From the NCBI RefSeq assembly GCF_024213665.1, contig NZ_JANAVP010000017.1, forward strand, positions 100,423-164,422: a stretch of 64,000 bases of DNA. Direction: 5' to 3'. This document shows, one piece after another, positions 35,723 through 44,669 of the stretch. The position numbers were made by a program, and so were the translations under genes. How positions within the stretch are numbered: position 1 is the stretch's first letter; every line of letters begins with the position of its first letter. The DNA comes from Streptomyces sp. A3M-1-3 (GTDB lineage: Bacteria; Actinomycetota; Actinomycetes; Streptomycetales; Streptomycetaceae). The notes beneath the pieces were generated by a model. That model did not search any database and had not been told where the DNA came from. It saw nothing but the letters and a program-made list of their open reading frames with translations.

Positions 35723-37450
35723 CTAGACCCAGGTGTCGAACCACATCCGGTTGCGCCAGGAGTCCATCGGGATCGTCTGGCCCGTGTAGATCGGATAGAA
35801 GTAGATGAAGTTCCACACGATCAGCAGCACCAGCACGCCCGACCCGACCGCCCCGATCGTCCGCCGCCGTTCACTCGCCCCCGGCGGTCCCAGCAGTGCG
35901 CCGATCATCATCGCGACCGCCAGGCACAGGTACGGCACGAACACGACCGCGTAGAAGAGGAAGATCGTGCGCTCCTGGTAGTTGAACCAGGGCAGATAGC
36001 CCGCCGCGATCGCGCACGCGATCGCGCCCGCCCGCCAGTCGCGGCGGAACGCCCACCGCCACAGCACGTACAGCAGCGCGAAGCAGCCCGCCCACCACAG
36101 CAGCGGGGTGCCGAGCGCCAGGACCTCGCGGGCGCACTTGCCCGCCTCGGTCGCCGGGCAGCCGTCCTTGCCGGGGAGCGGCGACTCGTAGAAGTACGAG
36201 ACGGGCCGGCCCTGCACCAGCCAGCTCCACGGGTTCGACTCGTAGGTGTGGGCCGAGGTCAGGTCCACATGGAACTGGTAGACCTCGCTCTCGTAGTGCC
36301 ACAGGCTGCGCAGCCAGTCCGGCAGCCAGGTGAAGTTCCCGCCCGCGCCGTCGCCCCTGGCCCAGTCCCGGAAGTAGCCGCCCTTGCCGTTGTCGGGGCT
36401 GAGGATCCAGCCGGTCCACGAGGCGGTGTACGTGACCAGCGCGACCGGCACGGTGGAGACGAAGGCAGGCAGCGCGTCCCGCTTGAGCATTGCGAGATAC
36501 GGGTTCACCGCGCCGGCCACCCGCCGCGCGCCCACGTCCCACAGCACCGTCAGGATGCCGAAGAAGACGATGGCGACCGCGCCGTTCCACTTGGTGCCGA
36601 ACGCCAGGCCCAGGCAGACGCCCGCCGCGATCCGCCAGGGCCGCAGGCCCAGCCGGAGCCGCTCGGCGACCTCGGCGCCCGGGCGTGCCACCCCGTCCGC
36701 GTCGACCGGCAGGGCAGCCGCGAGCCGGGCGCGCGACCAGTCGCGGTCAACGAGCAGACAGCCGAACGCGGCCAGTACGAAGAACATCAGCACCTGGTCG
36801 AGCAGCGCGGTGCGGCTCATCACGAAGTGCAGCCCGTCGACGGCCAGCAGCGCGCCCGCCAGACAGCCCAGGAAGGTTGAGCGGAAGAGCCGTCGGCCGA
36901 TCCGGCACAGCATCAGCACCGAGAGGGTGCCGAGCACGGCGGTCATGAACCGCCAGCCGAACGGGTCGAAGCCGAAGATCCACTCGCCGGCGCCGATGAC
37001 CCACTTGCCGACCGGTGGATGCACCACATAGCCGGGATCCGTGGGGATCGCGACCCGCGACGGGTCGGCGATGATCGACTTGTCGATGTCCCTGGGCCAG
37101 CTGGACTCGACCCCGCGGTTGATCAGCGCCCAGGCGTCCTTGGCGTAGTACGTCTCGTCGAATATCACCGCCTTCGGGCTGCCCAGGTTCACGAACCGCA
37201 GCACTCCGGCCACCAGGGCCACCAGCAGCGGCCCGCCCCACGCCGACCAGCGCACCAGCCGCCGCGCGGCGCCGGGCGGCAGCCCGAGCACCGTCCACAG
37301 CTGCGCGGACGGCTTGGTGTACGCAGGCACCAGCCGCCGGGCGACACCTGCGTTCGCCGGGGCCGCGTAGCCGAACCGGCGCAGCCGCCGCTGCCAGGAG
37401 GGCGGCTGTTCGTCGGCGGCCCGGCCGGGGTGGGTCGCAGTGCTAGTCAC
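35723..37450 (-). CDS. pmt: Dolichyl-phosphate-mannose-protein mannosyltransferase (GT39, Pmt)
   Basis: A 575-residue polytopic membrane enzyme that moves mannose from polyprenyl-phosphate mannose to Ser/Thr of exported proteins; the Streptomyces enzyme also serves as part of phage-receptor glycosylation. Key feature: FDETYYAKDAWALI with the catalytic Asp-Glu in the first outside loop; many TM segments follow and the family's C-terminal four-TM block ends RNRMWFDTWV. GTG 37450 is the start; the longer frame to 38011 is shadow of rsmI. Divergent from rsmI with 63 bp between. Confidence 0.92.
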   Translation of the reverse strand: MTSTATHPGRAADEQPPSWQRRLRRFGYAAPANAGVARRLVPAYTKPSAQLWTVLGLPPGAARRLVRWSAWGGPLLVALVAGVLRFVNLGSPKAVIFDETYYAKDAWALINRGVESSWPRDIDKSIIADPSRVAIPTDPGYVVHPPVGKWVIGAGEWIFGFDPFGWRFMTAVLGTLSVLMLCRIGRRLFRSTFLGCLAGALLAVDGLHFVMSRTALLDQVLMFFVLAAFGCLLVDRDWSRARLAAALPVDADGVARPGAEVAERLRLGLRPWRIAAGVCLGLAFGTKWNGAVAIVFFGILTVLWDVGARRVAGAVNPYLAMLKRDALPAFVSTVPVALVTYTASWTGWILSPDNGKGGYFRDWARGDGAGGNFTWLPDWLRSLWHYESEVYQFHVDLTSAHTYESNPWSWLVQGRPVSYFYESPLPGKDGCPATEAGKCAREVLALGTPLLWWAGCFALLYVLWRWAFRRDWRAGAIACAIAAGYLPWFNYQERTIFLFYAVVFVPYLCLAVAMMIGALLGPPGASERRRTIGAVGSGVLVLLIVWNFIYFYPIYTGQTIPMDSWRNRMWFDTWV

Positions 37451-37513
37451 CGGGTCATCGTAGGGAACGGATCTGTGCGACTCGCAAGGCCCGGGCCCTG
37501 CGAGGATGGTCGG

Positions 37514-38392
37514 GTGACAGGAACGCTGGTACTCGCAGGGACCCCCATCGGTGATGTCGCGGACGCGCCGCCCCGGCTGGCCGCCGAGCTGGCGACGGCC
37601 GACGTCGTCGCCGCCGAGGACACCCGGCGACTGCGCCGGCTGACCCAGGCGCTGGGTGTGCACACCACCGGGCGGGTCGTGTCGTACTTCGAGGGCAACG
37701 AGACCGCCCGGACGCCCGAACTGGTCGAGGCCCTGGAGGGCGGCGCCCGGGTGCTGCTGGTCACCGACGCCGGGATGCCTTCCGTCTCCGACCCCGGCTA
37801 CCGGCTGGTCGCCGCGGCCGTCGAGAAGGACATCAAGGTCACCGCCGTCCCCGGGCCCTCGGCCGTGCTGACCGCACTGGCTCTGTCCGGACTCCCGGTG
37901 GACCGCTTCTGCTTCGAGGGTTTCCTGCCCCGCAAGGCGGGCGAGCGCCTCGGCAGGCTCCGCGAGGTCGCCGACGAGCGCCGCACCCTCGTGTACTTCG
38001 AGGCCCCGCACCGCCTGGACGACACGCTCGCCGCGATGGCCGAGGTATTCGGCGAGGAGCGGCGGGCCGCCGTCTGCCGGGAGCTGACCAAGACGTACGA
38101 GGAAGTCAAGCGCGGCCCGCTGGGGGCGCTCGCCGCGTGGGCGGCCGAAGGCGTCCGCGGCGAGATCACCGTCGTTGTCGAGGGCGCGGCGGACACCGGG
38201 CCGCAGGAACTCGACCCGGCCGAGCTGGTGCGCCGGGTGCAGGTGCGCGAAGAGGCGGGGGAGCGGCGCAAGGAGGCCATCGCGGCGGTGGCGGCGGAGG
38301 TGGGGCTGCCCAAGCGGGAGGTGTTCGACGCAGTGGTCGCGGCAAAGAACGCGGCTCGGCAGGAGCCGGAAGTCGGTAAAGGACTAACCTGA
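37514..38392 (+). CDS. rsmI: 16S rRNA (cytidine1402-2'-O)-methyltransferase
   Basis: A 292-residue RsmI (YraL) enzyme. Motifs: LVLAGTPIGDVADAPPR, AAEDTRRLRRL, VTDAGMPSVSDPGYRL, AVPGPSAVLTALALSGLP, then FEAPHRL and the family end KREVFDAVVAAKN. GTG 37514 is the start, with GAGGATGG a few bases upstream. It methylates the 2'-OH of C1402 in the ribosomal decoding centre. Confidence 0.93.
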   Translation: MTGTLVLAGTPIGDVADAPPRLAAELATADVVAAEDTRRLRRLTQALGVHTTGRVVSYFEGNETARTPELVEALEGGARVLLVTDAGMPSVSDPGYRLVAAAVEKDIKVTAVPGPSAVLTALALSGLPVDRFCFEGFLPRKAGERLGRLREVADERRTLVYFEAPHRLDDTLAAMAEVFGEERRAAVCRELTKTYEEVKRGPLGALAAWAAEGVRGEITVVVEGAADTGPQELDPAELVRRVQVREEAGERRKEAIAAVAAEVGLPKREVFDAVVAAKNAARQEPEVGKGLT

Positions 38393-38530
38393 AAAGCAAA
38401 ACTTAGGCCGCGCATCGGGGTCTTTTCCCAACAGATGCCCAAGACCGCTCCAACAGCCGACAGACCTGATGCGCTCCCGCCGGAACAGGCGTCCACTGGC
38501 AAGTGCCACCAGCGGACCAGAGGAGCTGGC

Positions 38531-39046
38531 ATGAGTGAGATCGCAGACACCCCGACCCCCGGCGCGGCCGCCCGCCCGATCAGCAGCGGCAGCGGCGTGG
38601 CCACCGCGCACGAGTCCTATGCGTTCGCCTGCATGAGGTGCGGATACGGCTGGGAGCAGTCGTACGACATCGAGCATCACGTCGACGGCAAGGGACAGGA
38701 ATTCGTCACCTACAAGGCCAACGGGGAACGGGTCCCCTCGCCGCTCTCCAAGCCCACCTGCCTGAACTGCGGCATGCATGTCGTGCGCATCATGCGGGCC
38801 GGTCAGGTCTCCTCGGTACTGGGCACGCTGGAGGAGCTGTACCACCACCCCGTCGCGCCCGGGATCGCCGGACCGGTGCCGGCCGGTGCGCCGGTGAAGC
38901 GCCGGCCCAAGCCGGCGGAGCCGGTGGCCGAGCCGGTGGCAGCCGAGCCCGCCGCCGCCGAGCGTGCGACTCCGGGCACGGACGAGGCCCAGGTCGGGCA
39001 CCACTGGCAGCTGTCCCACCTGTTCCACCCGTTCCACCGCAAGTGA
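38531..39046 (+). CDS. Zinc-ribbon hypothetical protein
   Basis: A 171-residue protein. Two CxxC pairs, FACMRCGYGWEQSY and PTCLNCGMHVVRI, about 45 residues apart, form a probable zinc ribbon. The C-terminal half is Pro/Ala/Glu-rich (VAEPVAAEPAAAERA) and ends in a His-rich stretch (HLFHPFHRK). AGAGGAG 6 nt upstream supports ATG 38531. It sits between rsmI and tatD in an otherwise conserved order; function unknown. Confidence 0.75.
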   Translation: MSEIADTPTPGAAARPISSGSGVATAHESYAFACMRCGYGWEQSYDIEHHVDGKGQEFVTYKANGERVPSPLSKPTCLNCGMHVVRIMRAGQVSSVLGTLEELYHHPVAPGIAGPVPAGAPVKRRPKPAEPVAEPVAAEPAAAERATPGTDEAQVGHHWQLSHLFHPFHRK

Positions 39047-39128
39047 TGCGGCATGCGGCACTGATGTGGCACTGATGCGGCACTGATGCGGCTCCGGGGT
39101 CCCTCGTACGACTCGTAGGATCGGCCCC

Positions 39129-40010
39129 ATGCCGAACACTCCCGGGGCCAAGGACGCTCCGCCGCCGCTTCCCGAACCGCTCGGGGTGCCGGTCGCCGAC
39201 TCGCACACCCACCTGGACATGCAGGAGGGCACCGTCGAAGGGGCCCTGGAGAAGGCGGCCTCGGTCGGCGTCACGACCGTGGTCCAGGTGGGCTGCGACG
39301 TGAAGGGCTCACGCTGGGCCGCGGAGACGGCTGCCGCCTGGGAGAACGTGTGGGCCACGGTTGCCCTGCACCCCAACGAGGCCCCGCGCATCGTCCACGG
39401 TGACCCGGACGGCTGGTCCAGGCAGGGCGCGCGCGAGGCGGGCGGGGACGCCGCACTCGACGACGCGCTCGCCGAGATCGACCGGCTGGCCGCGCTGCCG
39501 CAGGTACGCGGCGTCGGTGAGACCGGCCTGGACTGCTTCCGCACCGGACCCGACGGGATGGCCGCGCAGGAGCGCTCCTTCCGGGCGCACATCGAGATCG
39601 CCAAACGGCACGGCAAGGCGCTCGTCATCCACGACCGCGATGCGCACGCCGATGTCCTGCGCGTCCTGCGCGACGAGGGCGCTCCCGAGCGCACCGTCTT
39701 CCACTGCTATTCGGGCGACGCCCAGATGGCTGAGGTCTGCGCCGCCGCGGGCTACTTCATGTCCTTCGCCGGCAACGTGACCTTCAAGAACGCCCAGCCG
39801 CTGCGCGACGCTCTCGCCGTCGCGCCGCTCGACCTCGTACTGGTCGAGACCGATGCGCCGTTCCTGACCCCGGCGCCCTACCGCGGACGGCCCAACGCGC
39901 CGTATCTCATTCCGGTCACCGTCCGTGCCATGGCCCAGGTGAGGGGCCTCGACGAGGACACCATGGCGGAGGCGATCGCCGTGAACACGGCTCGCGCGTT
40001 CGATTACTGA
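39129..40010 (+). CDS. tatD: TatD-family metal-dependent hydrolase/DNase
   Basis: A 293-residue TIM-barrel hydrolase. Metal ligands: DSHTHLD near residue 25, GETGLDCFRTG with the bridging Glu, LVIHDRDAHAD, HCYSGD, and ETDAPFLTP near residue 243. TatD proteins are 3'-5' exonucleases. It is followed at once by rpfB, the standard actinobacterial order tatD-rpfB-rsmA-ispE. Confidence 0.92.
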   Translation: MPNTPGAKDAPPPLPEPLGVPVADSHTHLDMQEGTVEGALEKAASVGVTTVVQVGCDVKGSRWAAETAAAWENVWATVALHPNEAPRIVHGDPDGWSRQGAREAGGDAALDDALAEIDRLAALPQVRGVGETGLDCFRTGPDGMAAQERSFRAHIEIAKRHGKALVIHDRDAHADVLRVLRDEGAPERTVFHCYSGDAQMAEVCAAAGYFMSFAGNVTFKNAQPLRDALAVAPLDLVLVETDAPFLTPAPYRGRPNAPYLIPVTVRAMAQVRGLDEDTMAEAIAVNTARAFDY

Positions 40011-40105
40011 GTGAAGCCGCGTCGCTTGGGAGAGTGACGGTCGCTCCGCTAGTGTCCCGGCCCGCAGCGTCAGCCAGGCGGGACCGGACCACTGGAGCGA
40101 GCGTC

Positions 40106-41536
40106 GTGAGCAATGCGCAGGGCAGTCACCGGGCGGGGCGCGGGGGCGGCGGTCGCCGGGCCAGGACCGCGGAGCCGTACGAGCTGCATGAGCCCTACGA
40201 GGCGCATGAGTCGTACGTGCCCTACATGCCTTACGTGCCGCACGAGCCTGTGCCGCACGAGCCTGTGCCGCACGAGCCTGACCTGCCGCACGAGCCTGAC
40301 GTGCCCTTCTCCGAGCAGGCGACCCTCCCGGTCACGCTCTCCGCCACCCTCCCCGACACCTTGCTGCCTCACCAGAGCACGCCGGGAGTGGGCGGCCGGG
40401 CCGAGGCCCGGCGGGCGGCCCGGCGGCGCAAGGCCGTCCAGGGGCCCGAGGGACTGCGCCGCCTCGTCCCGCAGGCGCTGGTCGTGGCGTTCCTGGCCGG
40501 CGGCACCTCGGCGTTCATCGTCCAGGACAAGGCGGTCCGGCTCACCGTCGACGGCGTCCCGCGCACCATGCACACCTTCGCCGACGACGTGGACGAACTG
40601 CTGGAGGACCAGGGGCTCGAGGTCGGCCGCCACGACATCGTCGCCCCTGCCCCCGACACCGAGCTCGCCCACGGTGACGAGGTAGTCGTCCGGTACGGCC
40701 GTCCCGTCTCGCTCACCCTCGACGGGCAGCGCCGCCGGGTGTGGACCACCGCCCGCACGGTCGACGGCGCACTGCGTCAGCTCGGGGTGCGCGCGGAGGG
40801 CGCGTACCTCTCCGCCTCGCGCTCCTCCCGGATCTCCCGCCACGGCCTCGCGCTGGACGTCCGTACCGAGCGCACGGTGACGTTCATGGCCGACGGCCGC
40901 GAACGCACCATCCGTACCAACGCGGCAACCGTGGCGGAGGCCCTCGGCCAGGCCGGCATCACCCTGCGCGGCCAGGACACCACGTCCGTGCCGCCCGGCT
41001 CCTTCCCGCGCGACGGTCAGACCGTCACCGTCATGCGGATCACCGGGACGAAGGAGGTCCGCGAGGAGCCCATCCGGTTCGCCGTCCGGCGGACCGAGGA
41101 CGCGTCGCTCTTCACCGGTACGGAGGTGGTCGCACGCGCCGGCGTGCACGGCTCCCGGCGGGTCACCTACGCCCTGCGCACCGTCAACGGCGTGCGGCAG
41201 AAGCTGAGGAAGATCGCCGAAGAGGTGGTGCGGAAGCCGGTCACCCAGATCGTCCGCGTCGGCACCAAGGCCCGGCCGACGTCCGTCCAGGGCGCCGACG
41301 GGCTCAACTGGAGCGGGCTCGCCCGCTGTGAGTCGGGCGACCGCCCCGGCGCGGTCGACCCCTCGGGGACGTACGGCGGGCTGTACCAGTTCGACACCCG
41401 CACCTGGCAGGCCCTGGGGGGCAGCGGCCGGCCGCAGGACGCGAGCGCGAGCGAGCAGACGTACCGGGCGAAGAAGCTGTACGTACAAAGGGGAGCGAGC
41501 CCCTGGCCGCACTGCGGCCGGCTGCTGCATGGCTGA
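40106..41536 (+). CDS. rpfB: Resuscitation-promoting factor, RpfB type
   Basis: A 476-residue cell-wall lytic transglycosylase that acts on peptidoglycan during regrowth from dormancy. GTG 40106 (GGAG upstream). N-terminal cytoplasmic tail with a PHEP repeat, one TM (LVPQALVVAFLAGGTSAFIV) near residue 130, three ubiquitin-like DUF348 domains (AVRLTVDGVPRTMHTFADDV and two repeats), a G5 domain (IRFAVRRTEDASLFTGTEVV) and the C-terminal lysozyme-like Rpf domain (LNWSGLARCESGDRPG, with the catalytic Glu; then YGGLYQFDTRTWQALGG). The leader is too short for a riboswitch. Confidence 0.92.
   Translation: MSNAQGSHRAGRGGGGRRARTAEPYELHEPYEAHESYVPYMPYVPHEPVPHEPVPHEPDLPHEPDVPFSEQATLPVTLSATLPDTLLPHQSTPGVGGRAEARRAARRRKAVQGPEGLRRLVPQALVVAFLAGGTSAFIVQDKAVRLTVDGVPRTMHTFADDVDELLEDQGLEVGRHDIVAPAPDTELAHGDEVVVRYGRPVSLTLDGQRRRVWTTARTVDGALRQLGVRAEGAYLSASRSSRISRHGLALDVRTERTVTFMADGRERTIRTNAATVAEALGQAGITLRGQDTTSVPPGSFPRDGQTVTVMRITGTKEVREEPIRFAVRRTEDASLFTGTEVVARAGVHGSRRVTYALRTVNGVRQKLRKIAEEVVRKPVTQIVRVGTKARPTSVQGADGLNWSGLARCESGDRPGAVDPSGTYGGLYQFDTRTWQALGGSGRPQDASASEQTYRAKKLYVQRGASPWPHCGRLLHG
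40238..40305 (+). repeat. 15-bp tandem repeat in the rpfB N-terminal tail
   Basis: Near-perfect units of gtgccgcacgagcct, about four to five copies, encode VPHEP/LPHEP. They lie in the cytoplasmic tail, where copy number can change without frameshift. Confidence 0.85.
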
Positions 41537-41570
41537 GACGACATCGACCCCGAGCGCGAGACCGCCGTGG

Positions 41571-42056
41571 TCAGCCGCTGCGCCGCGCCGGAAGGATCGC
41601 GGCGATGCCGCAGCCGAGGAGGCCGAGGAGGCCGAGGGCTGCGGCGCCCATGAGGGACAGGTGGAGGAGGGTGTCCGCGGTCTCGGGCTCGCCGTACGCG
41701 CGGTCGCCCAGGGCCCGGGCCTCGCCGGTGAAGGAGCGCCCGCCGTCGGAGCGGGGCAGGTCGTCGGCCTTGGCGTACAGAGTCCCGGTGACGGGCTTGC
41801 CGTCGGCGGTCCAGGTGGAGCCCTCACACTTGCCGCTGCGGGAGCCCCCGCCGCCGCGGCCGACAATGGTCTCGATGCTGCAGGAGCTGGGCAGTTGGAC
41901 GGTGACGGGGGTGCCGAAGGCGTACGCGGCTCCCCAGCCCGTCGGCTTCTGGGAACTGCTGCCGAAGAAGAAGAACACCCCGACGGCGATGGCGGTGATG
42001 ATGAGGCTGAGCACGGCCAGCCCCTTGATCGTGCTTCTGTCGCGTCGTTCCGTCAC
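41571..42056 (-). CDS. Hypothetical membrane protein
   Basis: 161 residues from GTG 42056. One TM near residues 10-32 (IKGLAVLSLIITAIAVGVFF), an outside part with two Cys (PSSCSIETIVG and SGKCEGSTW) that may form a disulfide, and a second TM near the C-terminus (LMGAAALGLLGLLGCGIAAI). It is inserted, on the opposite strand, between rpfB and rsmA, which are normally adjacent. Confidence 0.7.
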   Translation of the reverse strand: MTERRDRSTIKGLAVLSLIITAIAVGVFFFFGSSSQKPTGWGAAYAFGTPVTVQLPSSCSIETIVGRGGGGSRSGKCEGSTWTADGKPVTGTLYAKADDLPRSDGGRSFTGEARALGDRAYGEPETADTLLHLSLMGAAALGLLGLLGCGIAAILPARRSG

Positions 42057-42277
42057 AGCTGCCCCCGCGTGATGTATGCATGCCAAAATCCGGGCGTTCC
42101 GCACCGTGGATTGGCCGGTTCTCGCCCCTGGATGTCGCGCGTTTGTACCGCGCCCGGCGCGCGGCTGTCAACGCCCCGGGTGCAGCCACCCAGAAGAAAC
42201 TCGAACTGCTGGAGGCTGTTGATCTGCGGAGATTCCGTCTCGCCCGTCCCAGTCGCAACACGCTTTAGGCTTGACCG

Positions 42278-43174
42278 GTGAGCACCACTGAGCCTGAGCC
42301 CGACGTGTCCGCCGCCCTCCTGGGCCCCGCCGACATCCGCGAACTGGCCGCCGCCCTGGGCGTACGCCCCACCAAGCAGCGCGGCCAGAACTTCGTCATC
42401 GACGCCAACACGGTCCGGCGGATCGTGCGCACGGCGGGCGTGCGGCCGGACGACGTGGTCGTCGAGGTCGGGCCGGGGCTCGGCTCGCTGACGCTGGCGC
42501 TGCTTGAGGCGGCGGACCGGGTCGTCGCGGTCGAGATCGACGACGTACTGGCCGGTGCGCTGCCCGCGACCATCGCGGCCCGGCTGCCCGCCCGCGCGGA
42601 CCGCTTCTCCCTCGTACACACCGATGCGATGCACGTCCAGGAACTGCCCGGCCCGCCGCCGACCGCGCTGGTCGCCAATCTCCCGTACAACGTGGCCGTG
42701 CCCGTCCTGCTGCACATGCTCGACCGCTTCCCGACCATCGACCGCACCCTGGTCATGGTCCAGGCGGAGGTGGCCGACCGGCTGGCGGCCAAGCCCGGCA
42801 ACAAGGTGTACGGAGTGCCGTCGGTGAAGGCCAACTGGTACGCGGAGGTCAAGCGGGCCGGGGCCATCGGCCGCAACGTGTTCTGGCCGGCGCCGAATGT
42901 CGACTCGGGGCTCGTCGCGCTCGTACGCCGGACCGAACCGCTGAAGACCACCGCCACCAAGGCGGAGGTCTTCGAGGTCGTCGACGCGGCCTTCGCGCAG
43001 CGCCGCAAGACGCTCCGGGCCGCGCTCGCGGGATGGGCCGGATCGGCCCCCGCCGCCGAGGCGGCGCTGGTCGCGGCCGGGGTCTCGCCGCAGGCGCGGG
43101 GCGAGGCGCTGACGGTCGAGGAGTTCGCCCGTATCGCGGAGGCAGCGAAGTCCATGAAGGAGACGTCCGCGTGA
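42278..43174 (+). CDS. rsmA: 16S rRNA (adenine1518-N6/adenine1519-N6)-dimethyltransferase
   Basis: A 298-residue KsgA/RsmA enzyme that dimethylates two adenines in helix 45 of 16S rRNA. Motifs: KQRGQNFVIDANTVRRIV, SAM motif VEVGPGLGSLTLALL, catalytic NLPYNVAVPVLLHML, and the C-terminal FAQRRKTLRAAL. GTG 42278. Its stop overlaps the ispE start by 4 bases. Confidence 0.94.
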   Translation: MSTTEPEPDVSAALLGPADIRELAAALGVRPTKQRGQNFVIDANTVRRIVRTAGVRPDDVVVEVGPGLGSLTLALLEAADRVVAVEIDDVLAGALPATIAARLPARADRFSLVHTDAMHVQELPGPPPTALVANLPYNVAVPVLLHMLDRFPTIDRTLVMVQAEVADRLAAKPGNKVYGVPSVKANWYAEVKRAGAIGRNVFWPAPNVDSGLVALVRRTEPLKTTATKAEVFEVVDAAFAQRRKTLRAALAGWAGSAPAAEAALVAAGVSPQARGEALTVEEFARIAEAAKSMKETSA

Positions 43175-44076
43175 GCGCGAGCATCACGGTCCGAGTGCCC
43201 GCCAAGGTCAATGTGCAGCTCGCGGTGGGCGGGGCACGCCCCGACGGCTTCCACGACCTGGCCAACGTCTTCCTCGCGGTGAGCCTGTACGACGAGGTCA
43301 CGGTCACGCCCGCCCACTCGCTGCGGATCACCTGCTCCGGCCCGGACGCCGGCCAGGTCCCGCTGGACCGTACGAACCTGGCCGCGCGGGCGGCGGAGCT
43401 GCTGGCCGCACGCCACGGGCTCCGCCCCGACGTGCACCTCCACATCGCCAAGGACATCCCGGTGGCCGGCGGCATGGCCGGCGGCAGCGCGGACGGCGCG
43501 GGCGCGCTGCTCGCGTGCGACGCGCTGTGGGGCACGGGCGCCTCGCGGGCCGAACTCCTCGACATCTGCGCCGAGCTGGGCAGCGATGTGCCGTTCAGCC
43601 TGGTCGGGGGCGCGGCGCTCGGCACCGGCCGCGGCGAGCACCTGACCCCGCTGGAGGTCGGCGGCACCTTCCACTGGGTCTTCGCGGTGGCCGACGGCGG
43701 GCTGTCCACGCCCGCGGTGTACCGGGAGTTCGACCGCCTGAACGCGGGCACCGCAGTCCCGGCCCCCGAGGCGTCCCAGGCCCTGCTGACCGCCCTGCGC
43801 ACCGGCGACCCCACCGCCCTGGCGGACGCCCTGGCCAACGACCTGCAACCGGCGGCGCTGTCGCTGCGCCCGTCGCTGGCGGACACCCTCGCGGCCGGCA
43901 CGGCGGCGGGCGCCCTGGCGGCGCTGGTCTCCGGCTCCGGCCCGACGACGGCGTTCCTGGCGAAGGACGCGGACGCGGCCGAATCGGTGGCGAAGGCCCT
44001 GCTGTCGTCGGGGACCTGCCGCACGGCCCGAGTGGCATCGTCCCCGGCCGAGGGCGCGACGGTCGTGTCCCGGTGA
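43171..44076 (+). CDS. ispE: 4-diphosphocytidyl-2-C-methyl-D-erythritol kinase
   Basis: A 301-residue GHMP kinase of the MEP isoprenoid pathway. Features: VPAKVNVQLAVGGARPDGFH at the N-terminus, GHMP loop PVAGGMAGGSADGAGALL, the catalytic Asp in GSDVPFSLVGGAALGTGRG, and a C-terminal GSGPTTAFLAKD motif. GTG 43171 overlaps the rsmA stop (GTGA). After it the conserved gene order is broken by mobile DNA. Confidence 0.93.
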   Translation: MSASITVRVPAKVNVQLAVGGARPDGFHDLANVFLAVSLYDEVTVTPAHSLRITCSGPDAGQVPLDRTNLAARAAELLAARHGLRPDVHLHIAKDIPVAGGMAGGSADGAGALLACDALWGTGASRAELLDICAELGSDVPFSLVGGAALGTGRGEHLTPLEVGGTFHWVFAVADGGLSTPAVYREFDRLNAGTAVPAPEASQALLTALRTGDPTALADALANDLQPAALSLRPSLADTLAAGTAAGALAALVSGSGPTTAFLAKDADAAESVAKALLSSGTCRTARVASSPAEGATVVSR

Positions 44077-44181
44077 ATCCCGCTGTGAACCGGCGCGGCT
44101 TGGGCTGTACGCGGAGCGCAAGCCCTCCGGGAGGAAACCGATGACCGAACGCCCGCCTCTGCTGCCGGGCCGCTGATTCCG

Positions 44182-44407
44182 ATGCCTGCCCTCACTCCGG
44201 CTGCCCTGCGTGCTGCGGTGGCCCAGATCGCTCCGGCGTACCTGCCCGCTTGTCGAGCATCTCGAATGGGCTGCGGAACAGAGTGCTGAGCAGAGCACCA
44301 TCGCGCCACTGAGGGCGTTTCTCCCATGGTGGGGAGAATTCGTTGCCGTCCAGCGGATCCCCGTACGCGCGGCGCGGCTGCGACACCTGGAAGCCACCGC
44401 GGAGTGA
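44182..44407 (+). pseudogene. DUF6247 family gene, frameshifted
   Basis: Frame one from ATG 44182 gives PALTPAALRAAVAQIAPAYL, then a stop; a second frame gives STIAPLRAFLPWWGEFVAVQ and PVRAARLRHLEATAE to the stop at 44405. Together they are a DUF6247 protein, a small antitoxin-like family often found next to RelE-type toxins. The shift lies near 44250. No toxin partner is seen. Confidence 0.7.
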
Positions 44408-44669
44408 CCGAAGCAGCGGAGCTGAGTGATTGCCGGATCGTACGGCGATGCTGATCGCTGTGCGGATCAGCGCCCTCCGCCGTCGCGATGGCGCTGAGGG
44501 CCGGACGCGGTAATCCTGACCGTCGCACGGCGGGCGGCATGCGCGGTCGCGCCCAGCCCGGGGAGTCGGTCCATATCCGTTTCAGAAGCGTTGATGGCCG
44601 TCAGTTCAGTCAGTGTTGAGGCAGTCGTTCAAGTCTGCTAGTGGGTACCAACTCGCCAGCATCGGTTGC

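Noticed and set aside
40011..40105. c-di-AMP (ydaO) riboswitch ahead of the Rpf gene
   Set aside because: Only 95 bp separate tatD and rpfB, too short for this riboswitch class.
44408..44669. Attachment site for the full-length serine recombinase
   Set aside because: No matching direct repeat was found between this stretch and the far side of the scrapyard by eye.
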